From positions 1-23,269 of the forward strand of contig JAFGKV010000167.1 in assembly GCA_016928395.1 (NCBI GenBank): a stretch of DNA of 23,269 nucleotides, in the 5' to 3' direction. The stretch comes from Candidatus Fermentibacterota bacterium (GTDB lineage: Bacteria > JAFGKV01). The notes below the pieces were generated by a model that was given only the letters and a program-made list of their open reading frames with translations, ran no database searches and was not told where the DNA came from. Of this stretch, positions 15,960-23,269 are shown in pieces (the stretch's first letter is position 1; the number at the start of each line of letters is the position of its first letter). Made by a program: the position numbers and the translations under genes.

Positions 15960-16474
15960 CGACGGCGTCCCCGCCGAATCGTCTCGTGCCACAGACGGCG
16001 CAGGCGACGACGCTCTGCCGGGGAAAGCTCCTTCCATCTGCGAAGGTCATCGAGGAAGCGGGCTCGTTCGTCGGACGGCATAGCCGAGAGCTGCTGCCAT
16101 GTGCGCACGATGGTCGCCCGCCGTGCTTCGGGAAGGGCGCGCCATCGAACCCAGTTCTGCAGCAGGGCTCTCCTGCGGGCCGCAGACATGGCATCGATCC
16201 GCTTCTTGGCCGCGATGATCCTGTCTCGTTCCTCGCCGGGCATCCCATTCCAGCGCTGGAGATTCCTTCGAAGGCGAGCCTGGTCCTCTGGCGGGAGGCT
16301 CTTCCATCTCTCATAGGCGTCCCGCAGTCGGCTCCGCTGTTCCGGTGAGAATGCCTCCCACCGCTCCTCGGGGGAAGGCGAGGCCTGCTGACTCGACGAG
16401 GCGGGCCATGCTCCGCATAGTACTATGGTGCATGCCAGAGCGACCATCGGCCGCAGTCGGTGCTGGGTCGTCAC
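15956..16474 (-). CDS. Exported DUF3106 helical-repeat protein
   Basis: A 172-residue protein with a signal peptide (1-29, VALACTIVLCGAWPASSS). The rest is seven tandem repeats of exactly 18 residues (38-163), each following the pattern R-W-x-x-(L/M)-(S/P)-x-E-x-R-x-x-(L/I). It is rich in Arg and Glu and predicted fully helical. This is the DUF3106 type, found next to ECF sigma and anti-sigma genes in other bacteria. The Spy/CpxP chaperones have comparable Leu-Thr/Pro-x-x-x-Arg helices, so a periplasmic chaperone or sensor role is possible but unproven. GTG at 16474 follows the previous stop by one base, with GGAGA eight bases upstream, indicating translational coupling. Confidence 0.82.
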   Translation of the reverse strand: MTTQHRLRPMVALACTIVLCGAWPASSSQQASPSPEERWEAFSPEQRSRLRDAYERWKSLPPEDQARLRRNLQRWNGMPGEERDRIIAAKKRIDAMSAARRRALLQNWVRWRALPEARRATIVRTWQQLSAMPSDERARFLDDLRRWKELSPAERRRLRRLWHETIRRGRRR

Positions 16475-16475
16475 G

Positions 16476-16751
16476 TCAGTTCTCCATAGTCGGCGCCGAG
16501 TCGGGCTCCGCGTCTTCAGGAAGGAGACCGGCGATGTCGGTGTCTCCGAATTGGCTTACAAACTCCAGCATCTCCAAATCCAGGAGAAGATCGATGTTCT
16601 CAAGTAACTCAGCAGGGACATCGTTCATCACCCGAGTGGAGTCAGAGAGCACGGATGAATCCTGAGGCGATTCCTGCATCGACTCACCCTCGGCGAGACC
16701 GCTAGCGACGGTCATTACCATCAGGAGCACCATCCACCTCCTCCCGCTCAT
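16476..16751 (-). CDS. Small exported acidic protein with LE-rich motif
   Basis: A 91-residue protein that I cannot assign to a named family. A basic N-region and hydrophobic stretch (MSGRRWMVLLMVMTVASGLA) form a signal peptide. The mature part is strongly acidic and contains ELLENIDLLLDLEMLEFV (48-65), an amphipathic helix-like block, before a disordered-looking acidic end. The block resembles the C-terminal tail of the anti-sigma factor encoded just upstream. Its start overlaps that gene's stop (ATGA at 16751-16748), so the two proteins are made from coupled cistrons. In related sigma operons a small protein often occupies this slot. A role in binding or tuning the anti-sigma factor outside the cytoplasm is inference. 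Confidence 0.7.
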   Translation of the reverse strand: MSGRRWMVLLMVMTVASGLAEGESMQESPQDSSVLSDSTRVMNDVPAELLENIDLLLDLEMLEFVSQFGDTDIAGLLPEDAEPDSAPTMEN

Positions 16752-17191
16752 CCCTCGGAGGTTCCCACGCCCAGCAGCGCATCTAGGGTCTCCACGACAT
16801 CGAGATACTCGATAAGCTCGAAATGCTGGTAGAGATCGAGCTTCTCTACCAGGTCAGCCTCATCGACCCTGCCGCGGCCGCCGGGGAGCGTGAACACCAA
16901 GACGGCTGCGGCGGCGGACAGCATGGAGGCAAGAGCCAAGGCCCTTCGCCGCCTCACCTTTCGGCGACCAATCCGCTTCCAGATCGCTCGGTTAAAATCG
17001 TCGCCGGGGTCTTCCAGTGGCGGCACAGGAACAAGATCCACAGCGCGCCGCATCTCCTCCAGGCGGGCAGCGCAATGCCGGCACGCCGAAAGATGGGCCG
17101 CGGCGTCGTCGGATGCCTCGTCAGCGAGCCCATGGGCCAGCATAGCCAGCGCGACCTCCCCGAGACAGCCGTTGTCCGTGCCCATTGCCAC
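16748..17191 (-). CDS. Zinc-finger membrane anti-sigma factor
   Basis: The partner regulator of the ECF sigma factor encoded 12 nt upstream. The cytoplasmic N-terminal half has the zinc-binding anti-sigma motif H-x3-C-x2-C (His33, Cys37, Cys40 in HLSACRHC). A basic stretch (IGRRKVRRRR) precedes a single membrane span (about 84-102), placing residues after 103 in the periplasm. That tail holds ADLVEKLDLYQHFELIEYLDVVETL-type hydrophobic/acidic residues at 112-137. It is predicted to hold the sigma factor inactive at the membrane until a signal arrives. GTG 17191 is preferred because AGGAGG lies eight bases upstream; ATG at 17185 is an alternative. Confidence 0.87.
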   Translation of the reverse strand: MAMGTDNGCLGEVALAMLAHGLADEASDDAAAHLSACRHCAARLEEMRRAVDLVPVPPLEDPGDDFNRAIWKRIGRRKVRRRRALALASMLSAAAAVLVFTLPGGRGRVDEADLVEKLDLYQHFELIEYLDVVETLDALLGVGTSEG

Positions 17192-17203
17192 GATCCAGTC
17201 CTC

Positions 17204-17818
17204 CTAGTCCTCGGCCCTGACAAACGGCGCCAAGGCCTTGCGCATTCGCTGGGTCGCCCGGTGAAGATGCACCTTGGCGGTTCCCTCCGCGCACTTCAAT
17301 GCCGCGGCGAGCTCCGCCGTGTCATACCCCTCATAGTGGCGCAGCACAAACGCCATCCGCTGCGTTGCCGGCAACCCGGCCAACACTCTCTTCACGGTGT
17401 TCCCTATCCGCGCGCTGTCGGCAACCCGTTCAGGATCCGACTGCCACGACGTTTCGGCGGCCGAGCCTTCAGGGGAAGGCTCGTAGTCCTCCCCTCCCCG
17501 GGGAAGCACGAAGAGCTTCCGGCGGACACGCTGGCGTCGCTGCCAGTCAACGCAGAGATTGACGATGATCCGATCAAGCCAGGTTCGCGGTGAACAGTCA
17601 CCCCGAAACCGGGTAAGAGAACCATGGGCCTTGATGAATGCCTCCTGTGCCAATTCCACGGCATCCTCCTGGTCGGAGACCATTCCTCTGGCCACACGAA
17701 TGATCCGTGCCCGGTGCCTCGTGACGAACAGGTCAAACGCAGGACCGTTTCCCCGTCGCGCCATCTCCAGGAGCACGGCATCATCCGTCGATTCCTCTAT
17801 CCCTGGTTCCAGACGCAC
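17204..17818 (-). CDS. ECF-type RNA polymerase sigma factor
   Basis: A 204-residue extracytoplasmic-function sigma factor directing RNA polymerase to a dedicated set of promoters. Region 2 spans about 15-100 (AFDLFVTRHRARIIRVARGM, DQEDAVELAQEAFIKAH, FRGDCSPRTWLDRIIVNLC), with the -10-binding helix near VDWQRRQRVRRK. Region 4 spans about 143-196 (VLAGLPATQRMAFVLRHYEG, DTAELAAALKCAEGTAKVHLHRA). The linker is rather long and acidic. The GTG start at 17818 lies 15 nt after the preceding stop and has a weak ribosome site, so its level may depend on translation of the upstream gene. It is followed by its anti-sigma partner. Confidence 0.92.
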   Translation of the reverse strand: MRLEPGIEESTDDAVLLEMARRGNGPAFDLFVTRHRARIIRVARGMVSDQEDAVELAQEAFIKAHGSLTRFRGDCSPRTWLDRIIVNLCVDWQRRQRVRRKLFVLPRGGEDYEPSPEGSAAETSWQSDPERVADSARIGNTVKRVLAGLPATQRMAFVLRHYEGYDTAELAAALKCAEGTAKVHLHRATQRMRKALAPFVRAED

Positions 17819-17833
17819 CGGCGGTCCGTCGGT

Positions 17834-19798
17834 TTACCGCGGTGTCGGCACACTCACGGTGGAGCTGTTCCCCTCCCGATCCACGAGCCGAACCGATACG
17901 CTGCCCTCGGGGCCTGGAAGCCGCGCGTGGAAGACCTCTCGCGGGGAGTCGGCCACTCCATCGGCCGGTTCCATCACCACCCATCTTTGCCCGTCCACGG
18001 AGACCGACGCCTGCGCAACGCCGCTGGCCCCATCCTGCGTATCCACCTGCAGGGTATGAGTCACCCCGTCGCTCTTCCAGGACGCCTCCATGAGAATAGG
18101 TGGTGTGTCATCCACCAGCACAGGGCCGATACTAGCGGACGCGGTGCGGGCTCGCTGGGGGGGATTGCCCCTCCTATCCGAGACGACAAGCCGGAATCGG
18201 TACCATCCTTCCGCCAGTGTGCCCTGGGGAACCATCACGTGGCTCTCGCGCACTCCCTCACCAAGCCCGATCCACTGGCCCGTGGGGTAGGAGCAGAAGC
18301 TCACGCTATATTCGAGATCGTCGTCATCAGGATCAGACGCGTTCCAGAACGCGTAGCGATCATAGTCACCTTCCCGCCCGCCGGGGCGATCACTGGTTCG
18401 CCCGGTTCCCGGGGATCCGCCCATCACGCCGGGAGGTTTCTTCCCTGGAGGCAGAAGGTCAAACGACACAATAACCGGGTCTCGATTACGCGGCTGGTAG
18501 TTGACCTGCAGCCACTCCAGCGGAGCCTGGCGCCCATCTCCAGTCTTCAGCGTCACCTCGAACTGGGCGAATCGAGCATCGGGCATGGCCAGTTCCCAAC
18601 ATTCGCCCGATGCCTTCCCCACAACCCACTCACTCCATCCGGTGTCGGGGTCTCCCAGATTGCCGGTACGACCGCGCAGGGTGAGGCCGCCGCCTCTGCC
18701 CATCCAGGCCACGGTGCCCCATTGCGACACAGTTCCCCCGTCCACCACCGGGGAGCACCAGAATCCCGATTCGACCCTGCGTTCATCCAGCCAGTACAAA
18801 GCCGCAGGGCTGCCCGCGCCCAAGTACAGCCGCGAACCCAGTGCTGTGCACGACAGTACCTGGTCTCGGGCAACCTCTACAAGACGTTGATAGGTGATGT
18901 CGTCTGCCACCGTGTAGGCCCGGCCAGGCCATCCGCCCGCCACGGTGAGGCCATCCGGCCCAGACACCATGTCAAGCGCCAGTGAATCGGGGCATTCCCA
19001 CAGCTCCGAGAACGGCCCCGCGAGAGAACCCGTCAGCATGACGCTCCCCGAATGCCCGGTCGACGACGCGCCCACCGCCAAGACGCCGATGGAATCCGGG
19101 CCCAGCTTCGTCAAACTGCGAGCCTCGTCGTAGTCAAGCCTCGCCACCGTGAACACCACCCCATCGGGCGTAATGCGCTGGATCGCGCACGGGGTGTCAC
19201 CACAGACCAGAATCTCGTCGTCTGACATGGGAAGAACCGACAACACATGGGTCAGGGAGGTCTTGGCCACCTCTCGGATGGTCTTTCCCGGCCGGCAGGA
19301 GAAGATCCGGCCTTCCGGCCCGGTTCCCGCCACGATGTCCGCGCCGCTTCTGGCGAGACACCACACCGCATTCTGGCCGGTGGAGAACTTCTCTACCGGT
19401 GTCCCCTTTGGCCCGATCCGGTAAATCATACCGTCGGGTGAAGACCCGGCCCACACATTGCCCTCGCCGTCTTCCAGCACCGAGAGGATGTCACTCTGGG
19501 GCGAGTCGAGAAGGAGGTGAAGCTCTTTTCCGTCGAACCTGTACACCCTGCCGTTACCGCCCGTGCCCAGAAGCAGGCCTCCGTCCTTCGTCGGCGCCAG
19601 ATCCCAGACATAGTGCTCGTCACCTACGGTTAATGAGTCCAGGCGCCCGGCCCGGGTGATTCCTCCCGGCGACCATATCTCCACGCCGGATGCTGTGCCA
19701 AAGGCCCACTCGGAGTATGACGCAAAGGTGCTATATCGAGGGGGCGCCGCCAGAGACGAACTGGCTATGAAGAAGGCGAGAATCAGGGAACCTTTCAT
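17834..19798 (-). CDS. Exported beta-propeller protein with Ig-like C-terminal domains
   Basis: A 654-residue exported protein. A signal peptide (MKGSLILAFFIASSSLAA) is followed by repeated propeller-like blades up to about 330: VWDLAPTKDGGLLLGTGGNGRVYRF, ILSVLEDGEGNVWAGSSPDGMIYRI and AVWCLARSGADIVAGTGPEGRIFS share the same phase. A middle beta-sandwich-like region has DGGTVSQWGTVAWMGR and DTGWSEWVVGK, then YQPRNRDPV. Two Ig/FN3-like parts close the protein (YRFRLVVSDRRGNPP; DGASGVAQASVSVDGQRW). Its ATG overlaps the stop of the upstream gene by 4 nt. I cannot assign an enzyme activity. A ligand-binding, sensing or scaffold role outside the cell membrane is inferred from its place directly before the sigma factor. 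Confidence 0.8.
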   Translation of the reverse strand: MKGSLILAFFIASSSLAAPPRYSTFASYSEWAFGTASGVEIWSPGGITRAGRLDSLTVGDEHYVWDLAPTKDGGLLLGTGGNGRVYRFDGKELHLLLDSPQSDILSVLEDGEGNVWAGSSPDGMIYRIGPKGTPVEKFSTGQNAVWCLARSGADIVAGTGPEGRIFSCRPGKTIREVAKTSLTHVLSVLPMSDDEILVCGDTPCAIQRITPDGVVFTVARLDYDEARSLTKLGPDSIGVLAVGASSTGHSGSVMLTGSLAGPFSELWECPDSLALDMVSGPDGLTVAGGWPGRAYTVADDITYQRLVEVARDQVLSCTALGSRLYLGAGSPAALYWLDERRVESGFWCSPVVDGGTVSQWGTVAWMGRGGGLTLRGRTGNLGDPDTGWSEWVVGKASGECWELAMPDARFAQFEVTLKTGDGRQAPLEWLQVNYQPRNRDPVIVSFDLLPPGKKPPGVMGGSPGTGRTSDRPGGREGDYDRYAFWNASDPDDDDLEYSVSFCSYPTGQWIGLGEGVRESHVMVPQGTLAEGWYRFRLVVSDRRGNPPQRARTASASIGPVLVDDTPPILMEASWKSDGVTHTLQVDTQDGASGVAQASVSVDGQRWVVMEPADGVADSPREVFHARLPGPEGSVSVRLVDREGNSSTVSVPTPR

Positions 19799-21420
19799 GG
19801 TACAAGCCCTTCCTTGGGTGCAGCAAGATCAATGATGGCGCTGCCATACACGGGGCCGTCGAGTGTGATCTCAGCCGTGGAGACCACCGACACGGTTGTC
19901 AGGTCATGCAGCCCCCGCTGGGGTGATCGGCCCAGAATTCTGGTCATAGAAGGGGGTAGGCGCGTCACCTCGCCCCCCCGACGGCTCCAGCCCCTGTCAT
20001 CGGTCAGGATTCGTAGATAGAAGCGGTCGGGTCTCCGGATGGAGAACAGCACGTCGAGGTAGTGCTCCACGGAGTTTGGCATATAGGACAAGGCTGCGCG
20101 CTCTCGTTCCCACTGTGCCACGGACGCCGCATCCCCCGCCTGAAGCAGAAGCCTGCGTTCGGCGGTGCCGGGAGGAAGGGCCATGTGCACCGTGCGCACC
20201 ACCGGCCCGCCCTCACGCCTGAGAAAACGTACAGTGACAGAGCGTTCCTCGTCCGCGAAACCCCGCCCCCCATTCACGGCGACGCTCTCGAGATAGTACA
20301 CGCCGTGGTCGGGTGGCGCCGAGAAGGAGATGGAGACCGACTCGGGAGCGACCCGGCCCAGAGGGCAGTTCAGCACCCCGTCAATCAGCCGCGCCAGTTC
20401 CTCGGAGAGCTGGGAAAAGGCTCCCGAGCCCGAGGCTGCCCGTTCCACGTCGCGGGAGGACCCATCGGCGAAGCGCACGGTCATGCGGGCCGATGTGGCG
20501 GTCACTCCGGCGCCTCCCCATAGCCCCCCGCAGTTCTGCACGCATACCCGCAGCAGAAGGGGCGTCAGCAGAGGATGGATGGCGAGGCGGAGATTGAGAG
20601 CCGGCGCATTGGGGCGCGGTGGGGCAATAGTCAGGGGCAAGGTCGGCGCCATTCGCCCTACATACCCCAGAACGCCATTGGGGCCATCATAGGTGACGGA
20701 CCCCACCACCGACCCCGCATTGGTCATCTTGAAGGGGAGAGCCCTATTCGCGACGGTGGCGATCACCGACCCCGACGCCAGGGGCAACTCCACCGGGCCG
20801 AATCCGAAGAGCTGATGCCCGAATGCCGCCACCTGGTCGCCTGAACGCCAGGTGACCGTACCGAGGATGGAGAGAGACCAGTCTCCGTCCACCAGAACGG
20901 CGGCGGCCACGTGGCCCGGTTCGAGGCCGGCAGGCGCGTCCCCACGGCTGCCACCGGTGAAACTGATGTCTGCAGGAAGCCCCGTGGACAGCGTCCTTAG
21001 CGCATCGGTCTCGAAACCCAGGGAACTGCCCGTCATGGGAAGGGGGAGACCGCCGGGCGGCACAGTCCACGTTGAGTCGGGCCGGAGCATGGCGGCGATG
21101 GGAGTCACCATCCCCACGGGCTCGGTAACATTGGCGAAAGTAGACGCCAGCGCACCCAGCAACCTGTCTCCGACGTACACCGGGCTCCCGCTCATGCCTG
21201 CGGCCACGCCGGTACTCTCGGCCAGCTCTCCCGTGAGGCGGACGAGAACCCGAGACTCTCCCACAACGCTGCCTCGAAGGGTGCCGATGACCTCAACCCC
21301 GAAGGTGTCAGGGCGGGTACCCTGAAACACGGTTAGCCCCCAACCACGGGCTCCCACCGGCGCCTCATCCACCGGAATCGATGACAGAGCCATCGCCAGA
21401 CAGAGTGTAGAGATAATCAT
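19795..21420 (-). CDS. Exported SpoIVB/S55-like protein
   Basis: A 541-residue protein with a signal sequence (MIISTLCLAMALSS) related to the S55 peptidases typified by SpoIVB. It opens with GARGWGLTVFQGT and a VEVIGTLRG strand, then the serine motif GVAAGMSGSPVY (72-82) and LLGALASTFANVTEPVGMVTPIAAML, all diagnostic of the S55 domain. Unlike SpoIVB, no histidine precedes the serine motif. An AAFGHQLFGFGPVELPL block with His202 comes after it, followed by NAGSVVGSVTYDGPNGVLGYVG. The second half is a beta-rich region of unknown function. It is the first gene of a seven-gene operon. The ATG at 21420 has GGAG about 12 bases upstream. Protease activity is possible but not secure; it might process an envelope target such as the anti-sigma factor. 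Confidence 0.82.
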   Translation of the reverse strand: MIISTLCLAMALSSIPVDEAPVGARGWGLTVFQGTRPDTFGVEVIGTLRGSVVGESRVLVRLTGELAESTGVAAGMSGSPVYVGDRLLGALASTFANVTEPVGMVTPIAAMLRPDSTWTVPPGGLPLPMTGSSLGFETDALRTLSTGLPADISFTGGSRGDAPAGLEPGHVAAAVLVDGDWSLSILGTVTWRSGDQVAAFGHQLFGFGPVELPLASGSVIATVANRALPFKMTNAGSVVGSVTYDGPNGVLGYVGRMAPTLPLTIAPPRPNAPALNLRLAIHPLLTPLLLRVCVQNCGGLWGGAGVTATSARMTVRFADGSSRDVERAASGSGAFSQLSEELARLIDGVLNCPLGRVAPESVSISFSAPPDHGVYYLESVAVNGGRGFADEERSVTVRFLRREGGPVVRTVHMALPPGTAERRLLLQAGDAASVAQWERERAALSYMPNSVEHYLDVLFSIRRPDRFYLRILTDDRGWSRRGGEVTRLPPSMTRILGRSPQRGLHDLTTVSVVSTAEITLDGPVYGSAIIDLAAPKEGLVP

Positions 21421-21843
21421 GCGGCTCTTATGCTCCGTTCATTGTTGCTCGCGTCGCGAGGAGTTCACTGCGGACAGTGCGACCGTATGAGGAGACCTTT
21501 CCCCTTCGATGGGGAACGACGGGATAAAGGTGATGCCGAGCGTGTCTCGACCAACGCCTTTCCGGATCTGAGGCCCAGATGCAGGCGGTCTGTCCAATTC
21601 CGTGCTCCGCTTTCCCTGTCAGGGCTGTTGACTGCCAAATCAATCGTTCTTCCATCCGACTGGGTTTGATGCTCTCTTCCTGAACCATCAACCGCGCGCA
21701 GCGTTCGACCGGTTCTCTTGCGAATGCCGCCAATATCCCTTCCTTGTGCTGGCCGAGCAAGGCTGCGGCGTGGAGAGCACATTGGCGTAACCCCGCGTGC
21801 GGCGATGGGTGTCCGGGCAATCACACACTACCCAGGTGAATGC
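21421..21843. other. 423-bp gap between divergent operon and radical SAM gene
   Basis: A minus-strand frame runs from a TTG at 21820 to 21428, stopping 8 nt before the S55 gene start. It has no ribosome site, is His/Arg/Trp-rich and matches no family I know. A second minus frame of similar length overlaps it, so neither is convincing. No strong sigma70 promoter was found for either neighbour; the promoter of the sigma operon, perhaps recognised by its own ECF factor, should lie here. Confidence 0.45.
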
Positions 21844-23269
21844 ATGAACGATTCGGTCCTGCTTGTGAATCCCAGTTTCGACCTGGAGGCCCATTTCGGA
21901 AAGCTGGCCAAGGTCGGGCCGTCGCTGCTGCCCGTGGGGTCCGCGTACCTGGCGTCAATGCTTGAAGCTGCCGGCATGTCCGCGGCCATCTGGGACGGTC
22001 AGGTCGAACCTGCCGGGTTGGCCTCGCTGGAGACCGAATTGAGAACGCTGAAGCCTGCCGTCATAGGCATCACGGTGTACAGCCCGATGCTGGCGCAGAC
22101 ACGGGCAGTGGTGGATCTGGTCCGAAGAGAGCTGCCGAACGCTCGAATCGTCGCCGGCGGCATTCACCCCACCGTACTCCCTGAGGAAATCCTCGACATC
22201 CCCGGGATCGATGTGGTGGTTCGTGGAGAAGCAGAACCGATCATCGTGCAGCTCTGCCAGAACCTGATTCGAGATGTGTCGGTAGAGACGATAGCGGGCA
22301 CCAGCATCAGGAGAGACGGCGCCGTGTCCCATGCGGCGGATATCCCGCTCATCGATTCGCTGGACACGATCCCCCCGCCGGCGCGCCACCTGCTCAAGAA
22401 TGAGCGCTATCGCCCAGCCCCTGAAATCACCCTGGCGAATCCCAAGAAGATCCAGTCACTTATCACGTCCCGGGGGTGCCCTTACCAATGCATCTTCTGT
22501 TCCGCCCGCCTGCTGTCCGGTCGGCGTTACCGCTTTCACAGCCCTGAGCGCATCCTGACCGATGTGGAGGACCTGGTGCGCACCTACGGTGCGGAAGAGG
22601 TGGTGTTTCTTGACGACAACTTCACCGTCAACCGATCGAGGCTGGTTCGCACCTGTGACCTGCTGCGGGAATCCGGCTTGGCGCGCAGGCTCATCTGGGC
22701 GTGCAATGCCCGGGTGGACGAGGTTGACCGGGAAGTGCTTGGCCTCATGCGGGCCTCCGGGTGCCGCCTCATCTCCTTCGGTGTCGAAAGCGGCGTCCCC
22801 CGGATACTTACCCTGATCAAGAAAGGTATCACCGTCGAACAGAGCAGAAACGCAGTGGGGTGGGCCCATGACGCGGGGATCCGTGTGCGTATGACCCTGA
22901 TTCTGGGGCTGCCCACCGAGACGGAAGCGGATACCAAGGCCACCGTGGATTTCGCGAAGTCATTGAGGGCGGATTTCGCAAAATTTAGCCTGGCAACGCC
23001 ATACCCCGGCACCGAGCTGTGCCAGATCGCCGAGGAGATGGGCCTCATGGCAAGCCATGATTGGTCCCGGGCCAGCTCCATGGTGGGATTCTCTTCCTAC
23101 GACCCTCTGTTCGTGCCCGAGGGACGAACGGGCGAGGAGATGAAGCGGTGGCAACGCCGGGCAATGCGTCAGTTCTACCTCCGGCCTCGTCAGATCTGGT
23201 CTATCCTCTCCCAAACCAAAACCACCGCCGACGCCCGCCTCCTCATCCAGGCCGCTTTGGCAGTGCTGC
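21844..23269 (+). CDS. B12-binding-domain radical SAM protein, cut by window edge
   Basis: The first 475 codons of a cobalamin-binding-type radical SAM enzyme. Residues 1-140 form the Rossmann-like B12-binding domain (SVLLVNPS, PVGSAYLASMLEAAG, IVAGGIHPTVLPEEIL, VVVRGEAEP). The usual DxHxxG ligand motif is not seen, so cobalamin, if bound, would lack that histidine. The radical SAM domain has CPYQCIFC (Cys212, 216, 219), then VVFLDDNFTV, ARVDE, ISFGVESG and MTLILGLPTET. The protein is close to BchE-like and other uncharacterised enzymes that methylate or cyclise lipids, cofactors or peptides; the substrate cannot be deduced. ATG 21844 has AGGTG five bases upstream. The frame stays open to the last base. 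Confidence 0.9.
   Translation, partial: MNDSVLLVNPSFDLEAHFGKLAKVGPSLLPVGSAYLASMLEAAGMSAAIWDGQVEPAGLASLETELRTLKPAVIGITVYSPMLAQTRAVVDLVRRELPNARIVAGGIHPTVLPEEILDIPGIDVVVRGEAEPIIVQLCQNLIRDVSVETIAGTSIRRDGAVSHAADIPLIDSLDTIPPPARHLLKNERYRPAPEITLANPKKIQSLITSRGCPYQCIFCSARLLSGRRYRFHSPERILTDVEDLVRTYGAEEVVFLDDNFTVNRSRLVRTCDLLRESGLARRLIWACNARVDEVDREVLGLMRASGCRLISFGVESGVPRILTLIKKGITVEQSRNAVGWAHDAGIRVRMTLILGLPTETEADTKATVDFAKSLRADFAKFSLATPYPGTELCQIAEEMGLMASHDWSRASSMVGFSSYDPLFVPEGRTGEEMKRWQRRAMRQFYLRPRQIWSILSQTKTTADARLLIQAALAVL

Noticed and set aside
17624-18985. A 453-codon plus-strand frame opposite the sigma and propeller genes
   Set aside because: It has no ribosome site or family motif and mirrors coding sequence on the other strand.
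21428-21820. Possible 130-residue gene before the S55-like gene
   Set aside because: It has a TTG start without a ribosome site, odd composition and a competing frame of equal length; kept only as an unexplained gap.

Overview
The window is GC-rich DNA from a Gram-negative bacterium. Evidence for an outer membrane is a TonB-dependent receptor with a carboxypeptidase-regulatory N-terminal domain and the remains of another outer-membrane barrel. Secreted subtilases, one ending in a FlgD-like sorting or anchoring domain, GTP-type PEP carboxykinase and large secreted beta-propeller proteins suggest an uncultured lineage of the FCB group (Eisenbacteria- or Krumholzibacteria-like). That placement is inference from protein style, not a phylogeny.

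Layout. Positions 1-8.0 kb read on the minus strand. In transcription order they hold a TPP riboswitch, a TonB-dependent receptor, a gap with two kinds of short tandem repeat, a sodium:solute symporter, a secreted protein with a duplicated beta-sandwich-like unit, a frameshifted outer-membrane protein remnant, a CE1/PHB-depolymerase-like esterase, and the 5' end of pckG behind a good sigma70-type promoter. Positions 8.2-14.7 kb read on the plus strand: mtaB (tRNA methylthiotransferase), then two secreted S8 proteases of different architecture separated by strong hairpins. A perfect 14-bp hairpin near 14.95 kb separates the plus-strand proteases from the converging minus-strand operon. Positions 21.4-15.0 kb are one tightly packed minus-strand operon of seven genes: S55/SpoIVB-like protein, beta-propeller/Ig-like secreted protein, ECF sigma factor, zinc-finger membrane anti-sigma factor, a 91-residue acidic exported protein, a DUF3106 helical-repeat protein and a GT2 glycosyltransferase. 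After a 423-bp divergent gap, a B12-binding radical SAM gene runs off the right edge on the plus strand.

How the genes work together. The TPP riboswitch directly precedes the TonB receptor, so the receptor most likely imports thiamin or a thiamin precursor across the outer membrane. The symporter next to it is a good candidate for the inner-membrane step. The sigma/anti-sigma genes are embedded in an operon of exported proteins, which suggests an envelope-sensing circuit. In it, the anti-sigma tail shares a hydrophobic/acidic motif with the small exported protein made from the next gene. That operon is the best candidate here for an undescribed system.
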